Assembly: GCA_958450365.1 (NCBI GenBank)
Contig: CAUEEP010000758.1
Coordinates: 633,565-697,564, forward strand
Source: Mesorhabditis belari
Taxonomy: Eukaryota > Nematoda > Chromadorea > Rhabditida > Rhabditidae
Reading direction: 5' to 3'
Length of the DNA stretch: 64,000 nt
Each line of letters opens with the position of its first letter. Positions within the stretch are counted from its first letter, which is position 1. This document shows positions 1 to 12,800 of this stretch, in pieces. The position numbers were made by a program, and so were the translations under genes. The notes below the pieces were generated by a model, which had not been told where the DNA came from, ran no database searches, and saw only the letters and a list, made by a program, of their open reading frames with translations.

Positions 1-303
1 TTGGAAATTTGGCGTTAAGCCTAATTTTTGATTCTCTACAACTTTTCTATTGACACCAAAATGGGTTTCTTTTGAAGAAAGTGCTCAAACTGGGAAAACT
101 CAAACTGCTCCAGTCCTCCATTTTTGAGTCTCACACTTGTCTCACACACAAACCAAAATCCTACCACGAAAGAGGCATCCGCAAATTGCCTGTAAAATAG
201 GCAAAAGTCGTCAATAATAATGGAAATTATTTGAAATGAATCGATGGTTTTATGTTGAATAAATTTGAGTTCAAAGTCTCGCAATTTTCAATTCACCAAC
301 CCA
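1..303 (-). mobile_element. Truncated repeat element with CCAACCCAAT terminus
   Basis: Reverse complement of most of 31821-32350, cut by the window edge. It carries an open frame (284-36, minus) that is the same 82-residue reading as in the other copy. Shorter copies of its end recur at 420-487 and 640-830, each finishing CAATTCACCAACCCAAT. Confidence 0.7.
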
Positions 304-403
304 ATAATTCAGAAATTGATATTCTAGAAAAAGATCTTTTAAATAAAGCATTCCTTGACTGTGATTAGATGCCGAGTAAAGCTGAGCCACAAGGTATTGC
401 ATT

Positions 404-836
404 CATGTATTGGAAATAGGAGTAAGCTGTTGTTGTTTTAAATTTTAGTTCAAAGTCCGGCAGCTTTCAATTCACCAACCCAATAGATAGATTGATTAAC
501 TTTTTTTTTTTTACAATTCTCTATCCTTTCCTAGTATTTCTTGTAGGTTAATAGTGAAATTTGAAAAGACAAAGCGCTCTTTCCAAAGCGCTTTTCTCTT
601 TCTTTACTCGAACTCTTTCCAAGGAGCAGTCAAAGTTGACAAAGTGGCTTTGAAAGTTTTTCAATTCAAAACCAAAATCCTACCACGAAAGAGGAATCCG
701 AAAATTGTCTGTAAAATAGGCAGAAGTCGTCAATAATAATGGAAATTATTTCGAATGAATTCATGGTTTTATGTTGAATAAATTTTAGTTCAAATTCCCG
801 CAATTTTCAATTCACCAACCCAATACTCAAAAGTTT
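404..836. repeat. Partial copies of the CCAACCCAAT element
   Basis: Two end fragments (about 420-487 and 640-830) of the same family as 1-303. No gene is seen between 304 and 843. Confidence 0.6.
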
Positions 837-843
837 ATCCGAC

Positions 844-3800
844 CTTTTCCTTGAAAGCATTGATGATTTGTTGTAACATTCTCCAACTTCCATCAGCTTG
901 TTCTTGTACATGTCGTAACCAAACGGCTCTTTTTGATCTTTCCAAAGGATTTCCATTCACTCTTCTCATTTCCATTCCATTCTTCACATTTCCATTCACT
1001 TCTCGTTTTCCTCGATAGAAATTTCGTTTTTGATTCTCATTTGTGTCGACTTCGTCCAAAGTGAAACACGTGGCAAGTACCTGGAAATGAAATGAGGAAT
1101 GAGGCTTTACTTCCTATCATTTTGCATTTTGCATTTCATTTTGGGGGGTAGTCAAAACAGCGCCATAATAGAAAACGTTCAAAACAGCACAGTCAAATTT
1201 CTCACACTCCAAAAACCAAGCCGGTTCAAGTTTTATATCAAAAAAAATTCCTCGCGTTCTTGGCTACATGATGGGTGAAAGAGTTTTTTAAAAAAAGTTA
1301 ATATTGGGTTGGGGAGAATGAGTCGGCGCCAAACTTTAAAGGGACTTTTTGCACACATAAAGCCTTCTTTAAACATACGTTTGGTTTCATCAAAAGGATC
1401 CACTATTTCTCTACAAAATCACTTTTGAGAGATTCCACAAAGCTTTTCTTTCGTCGAGTTTATGAACTTCCAAACGCAGCTGGTTAAAATGGCAAAGAGT
1501 CCGACTCATCCATTTGAACAGTTTCTTTCACATAAACCTTCTTTGGTGCTTATATAAAAAAGATAGAGCGCATTCAATTACTTAAGTTGCCAAATTTGCA
1601 GGAAGATCCCACCAATGGTTTTTTCTAGATCACAGTTTGTAGTTTTTGTGAAAAAATGGCTTTTTCTTGAGCGGAGGCGCTGTTTGAATTTTCTTTTAAA
1701 TGTCATTTTGTAGAGAATTATTAGGTTGATGCATAAGTGTTTTTGTTCCTTTTCGTCTGCCGTTTCAAGCCAACAAATGCACGAATTAAACTACGGTTGA
1801 TTTCATTAGAAAAAGCAATTATTTTTCTGCAAAATAACATTAAAACGGGTTTAAAAATATGCCTGGATTTTTATGCCTGGATTTTCTTGAGAGTATGAAG
1901 TCGGGTAGTCAAAAAGGGCTAACTCGATGATGCGGTTTAGACACCTTAGCTAAAGAAAACCTATCTTCGTGTCAATAGATAAAAGATAGAGAAAAAAAAC
2001 GTTTGATATTTCGCCAAAATTTCAGAGAAATTCATTCAGCCAATTTTTCCGTAGAGTTTTTTATAGATTTTTACGAAAAAGGCGTTTTTCACTCTCGAAT
2101 TTGCTTGAAAGTGAACTGAAATTCATTTAAAAAGATGCAAATTGAACAAAAAAACGCTTTTTTTTATAGAGCAAACTATAGATTAATTCGTGAATTTGTT
2201 ACTTTTTAACAGAAGTACGAAAAAAACGAAAAGACTTATGCATCAACCTATTAGATGAGATAGAACTCGGGAATCAACTACAATCAACTATAAGAGATAG
2301 AACTCGATAATCAACTACAATCAACTATAAGAGATAGAATTCGGTAATCAACTACAATCAACTAGATGAGAAGTTCAACAGCGATAGGCTGAAGCAGCGA
2401 TAGGCAAGTGTTTTTAAAGTAGAAAGGTTTAAGCGGTTTCTAGGACATGAAAGATATATCAGGGCAAGATCTGTAAGACTAAAATCTGAGTCAGACAAAG
2501 CTAGCGCTAGACACTTCAAACTACAAACGCTTCTAATGATCCTTTGTTGAGTTGAGGCGCTGTTTGAATTTTCTTTTATTTTGTAGAGAATGTCATTTTG
2601 TAGAGAATTAGTTAACCATTCTACTGATATCAAACGCATATTATTTGACGAAGTCGAATAGATGTTTTAGACATTTTTTTTGATTTTCGGCGCCGACTCA
2701 TTCTCCCCAAACCCAATATTTCATAGATAAAAAGAGCACTCAAAATCGGTCTCTAAAGATATTCAGTTAACCAACTGAGTATCACTCGACACACATTTTA
2801 AGTGCTCTTTTTATCTATGAAATAATAACTTTTTTTAAAAAACTCTTTCACCCATCATGTAGCCAAGAACGCAAGGAATTTTTTGATATAAAACTTGAAC
2901 CGGCTTGGTTTTTGGAGTGTGAGAAATTTGACGGCGCTGTTTTGAACGTTTTCTATTATGGCGCTGTTTTGACTACCCCCCTCCATCATTTTGCAACGTA
3001 CTTTTGCATTTTGCAACGTGCAACGTATTTTGCAATCAACGCAACGTAGTACGTTGCAAAATGATAGGACTACCGTCGATTTTTGCGATTTTTCATTTTA
3101 AATAACTAAAAATTTCTTAAGAACCAAACCATCGATTCTTCTGAAATTTTTTTTATTCAAAAATTGAATAAACTTTGAGAATTTATTGCCAAAAAAAAAA
3201 AACAGAACCAGCTTCTGGTATCATTTTGAAGATTTCACCGATTCTACAGGGTGCGGCAGAATTATAGGTGCATGACATAAAGACGGAAAACGAGCCTTCG
3301 CTCTTGGTCGCCACGGTCGACGCCTTTCCCAAGCGACTCAAGTCTTGCATCGACGCCAAAGGAGGAAGATTCGAATATGATCAATAAAAGTTGTTAATTT
3401 AAGTTCAATAAATATGTTAAAACTGTTTTTGTGGCAAATTTTTCATTTTTTGGTCATATTCCAATGGAACTTCTCTGCACCTATAATTCTGCCGCACCCT
3501 GTAGTGTCTCAAAGTCACTTTTTGAGTGTTCGCCTTCAAATAAACATTTTGTGGTCAAAATTTTAGAAATTGAACTCAATTGAACTTAAAAATGAACAAA
3601 TATTTCTAATGGAACCAAGATTTTAACCGAAGCTTTAGTTTTCAAGAAATAAAACCCAGTAAGTGAGGTGAGAGAACTTTTGGCGCGCCCTTTAGTTTTC
3701 GACGTTTTTTTATTTAACGTAGAAAAGATTTGAAATTAACTATGAATATCTTTATAAAGCATTCAAATCTCTACAAAAGATCAATGAGATTTTAGCTGAA

Positions 3801-6800
3801 ACTTTTCATTCATTTTCATGATCTTTTTGGATTCCCCACAAAAAAAAATTCTCGTCTCATTCACACTCCGAATAAACATCTCGTTCACAGTTGGAGATTT
3901 GTGCATTCAATTTCTTTAGATCAAGGGATATTTCTATCAAAAAGAACCTCAAAAGATTCAAAAGATTTCAAAAAAAAAAAAAGGCTTTCCAATTGAACGT
4001 CGTAGAATTCGAATAACGATTAGTTCAAAAAGTTGTTTCATTCAATCATCTCATGACCTTGGAATTTGCATTTCAAATTGGATTAGATAGTTTTTTTAGG
4101 GGAAATCCGTGAATAGGCAGGAATACTAATGAATCTCGTAGGATTCAGTGCACCAGAAAGGATGTGGTCGCAATTTTTTGCACATTGTATACTCGGTGTA
4201 CTTTGTGCTCAGGTGTACGTTGGCTAAAGTGGCCTTTCTGGTGTAAAAATTAGATATGTTAGGTTCGATCTAGAATCAAGTCGATCAATCGGAGGTTTGA
4301 TTTAGAGTGATCGGCTTGATTCTAGATCGAACGTTTGACCCTACTTTACTCTAGATTGGACGTTCGATCTAGAATCAATCCGATCATTCTAAATCAGTTC
4401 AATCTAGACTGATTTAGAATCAGTCTAGATTGGACGGATTTAGAGTGGTCGGCTTGATTCTAGATCGAACGTTTGACCCTACTTTACTCTAGATTGGACG
4501 TCCTATCTAGAATCAATCCGATCATTCTAAATCAGTTCAATCTAGACTGATTTAGAATCAGTCTAGATTGAACGGATTTTTAAATCAGACATAACATATA
4601 CATGGGTTCTTTATCCATTTCTTATTCAAACGAATCAGTTTCTCATCTCTCTTTCTCATCGACGAAAGTCAACTCTTGACCATTTGGTGATTGACCCTCT
4701 TTGTGACTCAAATCGGGTCATCCCAAGGGGGGAAAGATCAACTTTAAGTTCCCTAGAGAATCATCGTGTACCCAGAGGATTATCCCTTTTCCTATATCCA
4801 ATTCAATCAATCCATTCCTAGCCTATTCTCAAGTGTGGAGGTCACTCAACACTCCAACTCACACCCAATTTTGAATCAACAGGTGTCTGTGAAGCAGTAT
4901 TTATTTAATTATAGATTATAGAAGTTTTAGAAGTTATCGAAACTCCCGCAACAAACCTTATTCGTAAGCGTGGCTCCTTTATCTTGAAATGTCATAATCG
5001 CTTCGGATATTTGCACGGGCAATGGATTGAAAGCCGATTGGAGACTGTGTGGACCGCCGAGCGACGAGATCAAACGCGAGAGGCTACCTGGAAATTGGGA
5101 TCTAATGGGATGCATAAAAGCTTATATTTCTAGCTATAAGGATATTCGAGCGGTATCCTAAGGTCTGTAAGCCAGATCAACTCAAGAAAGGCAAGACTTT
5201 CATTTTGTCTGGCTTTCAGTCTGGCTTTCATTTTGTCTGGCTTTCATTTTGTGGGGTCAAGTTCAGTGGGGCTCGGCCAGGCACGGTAAGATGGCAGGTT
5301 CTAGATAGGTAAAGCTATGTGTTTAGATAGGTAAAGCTATGTGTGACCAAGCCAAGCAATGATGGAAGCCAGTCAGTCAGGAGCTGGCTTTAAACCCTGA
5401 ATGTCTCAGCAGGCAAGGTCAGCTAGGCAAGGCAAGGTCAGAGCAAGGCTTAGATGACTCTACCCTGACCTGGACCGGTTTTACACTAGCTCTGACATCA
5501 TTTTTGATTATTTAAACGAGAATTTCTCGTAAGATTTTAGCAAATCCTTTCCTCAATATTTGCAAAGATTAGTGCAAATTCTCTTTGATCTCCTCACAAA
5601 CTCTATATATGCAAATGCGTATCAATTACGTAACTTTTAAAGGAAATGGGTCAAGAAAAGGGAATGTGAAGGGCAATCGATCGATTCTTTTTTTCCTCTT
5701 TTGGCATAACTATGTGATTGATGGGCGATTCTTTTTCAAAAAATCATGAAAATGATAGACATCTGGATGTTTTCTCTTTGATCTGACAATGACATCCCTT
5801 TGATTCGATCAGATACGAATGAAAATGAAGATTGATCGAGAGATTTGGAGGATTGTAATTTTTAAAGTGATTAGAGCTAAAAAAACAAGCTAAAGACATT
5901 AGAAATGTTAAGGAATTGAGTTAATAAAGTTTTAAATTGAAAAGCACTCGCTTAGCTCAACTATTCTCATATTTCAAGCTTAATCCTGAGCACTTTTTAG
6001 CTTTAAATTTCATCATCCATCTACATCAAGTGGATCTATATCTAAAAGAGCAGAGTTAAATCTGAAAATTAAGCACATCACGCATTAGCACAAGAGATTT
6101 TCCCTACAAAAACCTAAGCAGATCATTAAGCAGATCGTTAACATTCGAAAGGCACTCTAAAGTGAGTAATGCGATTCACCATGCTAACATAATTACAGTT
6201 CAATCACCTCCGATCCCTCAAAACATCATCATTTCCCCTATTCTGATTGGCCTTGACGTTAATTTGCCGACAATAGAATTTAACGACGTTAATTTGGAAT
6301 GAAGGGCTCAAATTTAGAAACAAAAATTACTAAATCCGCTAATTGAAGGTCACTTTGCCTAAAAAAAAATATATTTTTTTGATATTTTTTGATTTCTACA
6401 TTTTTTTGATTTCTAAATCCTATTTTCTATCTAAAAATACCCTGATCTCTCTCAATCGTTAATCATGTTCTTCAAGAGCTTTTGATATAGGAAAGAAATT
6501 TCTCCATTTACTTTTAAGTAAAGAAAGAAAAGAAAGAAAAGAAAGAAAAGAAAGAAAAGCAAAGAAAAGCAAAGAAAAAGAAAGAAAAAAAGAAAAGAAA
6601 AGAAAAAGAAAGAAAAGAGGAAAAATCAACAAACAAAACGAATTTTTTGATCAAATGGCCAAATTTTTCATTGACAAGCCGATGTTTACTCGGGTTTTCG
6701 GAGTAAAATAAGCGAGATTTTTGTAAAAGATCGAAAAACTCAAGTAAATGAGCAATAAAAATCAAAATCGAAAGATATTTCGAGATGTCATTTGATTGTA

Positions 6801-9800
6801 ATTTGATTTTTTTTTTTTTGATGCAGCCAATTTTTAAGATATCCACTCACTCAATAGAATTTTTTTTCAAAGATCTAAAGGCTATATGAACGCAATAACT
6901 TAGCAAAAGTGTTACAAAAGCTTTTACAAACATCAGAAATGATCGAAAAATAGAAAATTTTACACGAACCGACAAGTTGATCCCATTGTTGGTCGACTTC
7001 GGCCCATTCGGCCAGGCAACCCTTAGCCACATTGAGGCACATATTGAGGCAAGGCTGAAAACAGATAATATAACAGATAATATAACAGATAATATAACAA
7101 ATTATAACAAATCAACAAATTAATATAACAAAAAAAAAGTAACTTTTTTCAATCTATAACAAATCCTTAAGAAAAGCTACTTATGTTCCTATTAACGTTT
7201 AAGGAACTGGCGCAAAAGCGACGCGGCATGCTTTTCTAAAGCATGGATACGCACCGTACCCCGCACAAAATTCTCCTTTTGCCAGTCTTTTCATTTTTTT
7301 TCATTCGGCTCGCAATGTTTCTCCAGTTTTTAAGTTTTCTTAAAGTTTTTTTGAGTTTTCTTTGTTTTTTAAGTCCACATAAGCTTTTCTTTCCCTTTTG
7401 TAGCGCGTTTACTTTCTTCTCCACATTCCTTTCTCTTATATTATTCCGCTTTTCTGTTTAAATTTCTTAAATGATTTTTTTCTGTTTCTTTTGGCTTTCT
7501 TTTACTCTATTGTCTTATACTCTATTGAATCTTTTTATGTGCCGCATAAACTTAGCTTCATTTCTCTTTCAACTAAAACGCACAAAATCTAACAAATCAA
7601 ATCGATCTTCTTGGGGTTTTTCTTTCTGAATTTTGTGTCTAATTATTTTAGAAAAAGCCTTAGTGAGTAAACAAGTATGGGATAAGGTTAAATGGTTATT
7701 AACTACTTATTTTGTAGAACTTCTTACCTTCGTCGGTTCACTCTGTGAGCACAGCGAGCAATCACCCATTCGCGCTAATCCCGTTTGGCACTGATCGGGG
7801 AGAGTTGTCTAGAAAATCATTCCACGTTTTTCAAGTTTTCTACTTTTGAACACCGGCGCCAAAGGCAACAATTTGTCTGATGACCTCGTTTGCTTCATTT
7901 GATTGTTCCGGAAATTTCAAAAACTAGGATGGAAAACCTTTTAGAAAGTTGCAAGAGAGCACATTCTTTTACAGTCTGTTGTAGCCAGTGCCATATGTAA
8001 TTTAATGCATATTGTCAAGCCTTTTACCCCAGTGGATTGGATCCAAATCTCGGTCACAGTTCTTTCCTTTCCACTAATCCTCGAATACAATTTTCTTCTC
8101 AGAAATGTCTCCAAAGATTGACAGGTGCCCCCCGTCGGGTACTCGATCAGAATATTGGCAAAAAAGAGATCAAAGGGATTTCCCATCTCGTTCTTTTGTC
8201 TTTCTCTCCATTAAATCTTCTTTCCGATTCAATGACTCTCAATCCGTGTCATTACTCTAACCATATTGAGTCCCAGGCTCTTTAAAAACCCATTTAAATG
8301 ATTTCGAAATTAAAAAATAGGTACTTATGCATCTGGCGGGCGCATTTCCGAACAGATCGAACGGTCGAACAGTGCCAAGTCGAACACTTTCCAAAAATGT
8401 GATTGAAGCAATACAATACAAAAGTATATTGCTATATTGTATATTGTATATTGTATTGTTTAGCTTCAATGATATTTTTTGTTTGATAGAGATAACATAT
8501 TAATAACAAAAAAAACTTCAAATAACAGTGCTTAATGCGTTGCTGTTCGGAAATGCGCCCCGCCAGATGCATAAGTACCAAAAATGATTTAAAAACCTAT
8601 CTAAATGCAAATTTCGATCACTTATCCAAATCCCATAACATCTAGGTAAGGCCATGGTTTGTTGAGAATATTGAATCGATCAAAAGGGTAAAGAAGAGAA
8701 GGGAGAAAAGGCGGCAATCCTCTTTATGACACAGTATCATTTTATGACAAGACGAAGGATTGTTTCAGAACATAAGAGAACAAAAAGAAACCCATATTTT
8801 GACCAGACAACTGTTCTTTTTCTTTTTATCTTTTTGAGATCTCGGAACAGATCTTTATATTGACTCGTAAAAGATATTAAACAGTCATAAAAATGGGGTT
8901 GGATCATTTTTGACCTAAAAGCTTGGATATTGCTTTTTTTGAATTGAGCTACAATAAAAAATGGAAATTTTGGTGCACCAAAAGGGATGCTTTTACAGAT
9001 TCAAGCACAAAGTACACTTGAAAATGGAATCTTAATGGATTTCAGAATCGATTTTGGCTCATAAATGCATCCTTACTGGCATACTAGATAAGAAAATAAC
9101 GAATTCAATGCGCCAGATGGGGTGCGTTTATCAAAAAGAGTACAATCTAGGCGAGAAAGAAAGGAAAATGAAGAAATATTTTGATAGTATCGAATTTGAA
9201 TTGGATTTCAAAGTGTATTCAACTCACATTAAGGAATACACCCAAAATCGAGTGTGCTTCGTCGAGATGCGCTAAAAGAGCTCGCCATCCCTCTAAACCG
9301 CGGCGTAAACCATCTTGCAGTCGATTCGGCACCTCCGCAAATGGGCGCATCTAAATCAATAGTGGATTTTTTCGGAAATTCAACTTTTACTAACAAATAT
9401 CTTGCTAAATAATTAGTTAAATAATTAGCTTTATTAAAATATTGATAAAAAAAAAACTATCGTTTTATGGTATGTACAGTACTGGACAATGAAATATGAT
9501 ATTTTGAAAAACGATCGTCACTTTCGCGCCTCTCTAACTCCCTTGTCTTTGCGTTTAAACTATTAGTGTTATACATTTTCTGAAAGCTCTTTTCAAGCGC
9601 TACACAATGGTAATATTAATATTTAGAAATACGGTAAAGACAAGGGAGTTACAGGCGCGCGAAAGTGACGATCTTTTTTTCAAATATCATATTTCATTGT
9701 CCAGTAGTGTAGTTGATCAAAAATTTCAGCTTACCTCTTCCATCGTTTCTTTCATACACCGTTGCACTTCTGGAGTCACTTTTTTCTGTAAACAACATTA

Positions 9801-12800
9801 AGATAATTTTGAAAAAAGCTATAATCTATAAAAAATAGACTATACTGCTCTATACTGCTCACCAATGGATTCAACAATTGATATAATGTGATATAAAGCT
9901 CTTCAAAGAGATTGTCAACCATCAATTCAACAGGCATCACCGAATGGGGACTAGAGAAAGATTGCAGTTGACGAAAGAATTTCGAGAAGATCTGAAAGAA
10001 GAAATTCAGATAAAAGTCGAAAACTACAATTTGTAAATTGTAGATTGTAGATTTCATTTATTAGAAAATATTTTCTAAAAATATTTTCTAAAAACATTTT
10101 CGATCGACTTTCAAATGTCCCAAGTGTCCGCCGGCTTTGTCGGCAAAGCCAGAGGCATTTTTTTGACACGCGCTCCCGCTGCGTGAAAGAAAACAGTAAA
10201 AAGCCTTACTTGAAAGTGTCAACTTCACACTTCAACGATGGCAAAGCGCAAAAGAATCTCCCTTCCGAGATTTCTTTATAAACTAGGCCAATTTTGGGGT
10301 GCTTAATTTACCCGTTGGGCTCATCACATCCGGCTCATTAGGGGGAAATTTTGGCGGCTAAATTCATTAAACCAAACCAGAACCAGGTTTGGATTATGAA
10401 TTCTATAAAAATAAAAACAAAAACCTTTAATAAAAGCAAGAACTCAATAAATTTACCGTTTTAACCTCGAGTCCTGGCTAAAACTCCAGTTTAAGTTTAC
10501 AAAAACGTTAGCTTGCTCAATGATTTCAAATATCCGTTATAAAAACAGTGCCCAACCTCTCGATTCTGTTGATAGTAGCGACCGTATGTTCGATTGAACA
10601 TCGTGTCCAGATGAGTATGGCAAGTGCTCAATGAAGAAAGGAAATGAGCTGAGAATTTCGGATTTTCAAAGCTAAGCTAAATCTCGTTTACTTCTCATTC
10701 TCTCTAAATTCGAATGCAAGAGATGCCTCAAGACGATCACTCGATCCTCGACAGCGCCTCGGAAAGCCTAGAATTGAATATAATAGTGTCATTATCATTC
10801 ATTGTCAACAAAAATCAAAAAAATCGAAACTCTGTGGCACTACCGGGGATCGAACCCGGATAGTGTGAGTGGTAAACAAAGGCCCTCCGACTGCGCCACA
10901 GCGACCAGGCTTTCCTCCTTTTAGAAATTGGTTAGAAAGCCCATGAGCCCCTCTGAGGTAAGTCCCTCGATCAAAAGCACCACAATGGCAACTGTGCTAA
11001 CCATTGTGGTGTAATGGTTAGCACAGTTGCCCGGTAAGCGAAAGGTCATGGGTTCGAGTCCCGGCAGTGCACAAGTTTTTGTTCTGCCCTAGTTCCAACT
11101 CAATGACTCACCCTCGCATCATTGTGTCGTATCCGCAACTCCATCGCCTGGGTGCAACACGATTTGTCGGATTGTGGGCAAATTTGGAGGTGCTCACCTG
11201 GAAATTTTGAAGTTTTCAAGGCTTTTTTAATCAGGCAAAACCAAGAGCAAACCAACTATCGATTTAATTTCACTAATTTCAATCTTTACCTTAAAAATCG
11301 AAAATGAATGAATGAATCTCTCTATTTCTCTCTTCCATTTACCCCCCAGTTTTCCCAGGAAAGACCAATCGTTTTTCTATGATTTTCGAGTTTTTTTTGG
11401 CTCTCTTTGGTACTTCCAAAGAAAGACAAAGAATGCCCGAAAGAAGGTTTTTGCATTGCAAAAGGTTTTTTTTTGTTTTCCTTTTTCATTCATCCCAAAC
11501 ATATGGACACCAATTTGTCTTCACTTTTTTGTCAAGAAATTTCATTTTCGTTTTGCCTGATCGTGGCAAATTGAGGTGACATTTGTTTGTGAAGTTAGAA
11601 GGATTGCTTTGAATAGAACGATTGCTCTGAATAGAAGGATTCCTTTTCTCGATAGAAAGAGGTGAAAGAAAAGAAAGAAAAGATGGTTTTCTGAGTTAGA
11701 GAATTGATTTGGTTTGGTTTTGGTTTTGGTTTTGATGAGTGTCTGAAGTTCCAACCCTAGGAAAGTTGATCAAAAGTTAAAAAGCCAGGTTTTACCCCTG
11801 GCTTCTGTCTTGGCTTTTTCTAGTCTGGCCAGTAAGAGATAAAGCACTCTGGCGGTAATTGGAATCGTTGTAGCTCATTGGTAGTCGGTGTAACTCATTG
11901 GTAGAGCGTTCGCCCCGTAAGGGAGAGATCGTAAGGGAGAGATCGTAAGGGAGAGATCGTAAGGGAGAGATCGAATCCCGGCATCGACCATTCTCAGCCT
12001 CAACCCATAAAAGGACCAGCCGTTTCCAGCTGGTCGGCTTAACATTTTTTGAATCTCCTTGATGGGAAACCGAACTGGGAAACCGAACCGAACCAGATTT
12101 ACAGTGCCAAAGGTTGGTTCACTTCATAGTCAACTTTTTCGTAAGTATTGCTATAGAAATCTGAGCTGATCCTCATTTAGATAACTACCCGAAAGATGGT
12201 TTTCTAAAGAAGAAACAATCAAAAGTTTTTTGCACTATAGCTTTTTTGGCTTACATATTGTTCCAATTCTCTTCTTTCTCCTCGTTATTCCATCATTCTT
12301 TTCATTCTTTTCATTCCTTTTGATCCCATCCCACTTATCCACCCATTAAGAGCCGAAATTTGATCGCTCAGGTCATTTAGGGGGTGAAGAAGAAAAACAA
12401 AAACATAAACATAGCAAAAAAAATAATTGAAAATGCTAGGAAATTCTTAAGAGACAAGACTCTTTAACCAATCGGCCAGCTGGTCAAGTAAGCCAAGTAT
12501 TCTCTCTAATAGTAGTGCACCGAAAGCTCGAATTCCTCGAAATCTCGAGAACCGCTTATCAAAACCTATCGATGTGGGATCGGAAAATGTAGCTGACGAT
12601 CAGATCTAGTGGGGGATTTGAGTGTTGAGCTTCTGGGAAGACTTGGAAACCTATCTGTAACTGTAAATTAGTCACCAACTCGGCTGGGTGCACTACTATT
12701 AGAGAAAATACGGTAAATCTAAATCAAGCTCTTATCTAGATAAGGAAAATCTTTTTCCTAACTCACCCATTCTTCTCGTCAACAATTCGACCGTCGCATA

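Larger units (their letters stand above)
1146..2988. mobile_element. Outer fold-back element with ~160-bp inverted repeats
   Basis: GGTAGTCAAAACAGCGCCAT starts at the left, and the reverse compl. ends at 2988. The arms 1146-1303 and 2822-2988 are nearly identical. It lies in the glypican 3' part, left of which the gene must continue, and contains two further nested elements. Confidence 0.8.

Noticed and set aside
6514..6846. 110-residue minus-strand protein
   Set aside because: Ends in Phe/Ser runs from the GAAAA tract; lies inside a glypican intron.
8031..8186. Extra glypican exon (MGNPFDLFFANILIEY)
   Set aside because: Exons 9350-9228 and 7808-7728 already join in phase 0 and align continuously with glypicans; this frame has no good acceptor.
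9054..9275. 73-residue plus-strand protein
   Set aside because: Antisense to glypican exon 9350-9228 over its 3' half, with no homology seen.
11884..11990. Functional tRNA gene
   Set aside because: The acceptor stem pairs, but the body carries a fourfold 14-bp insertion and the T stem is broken.
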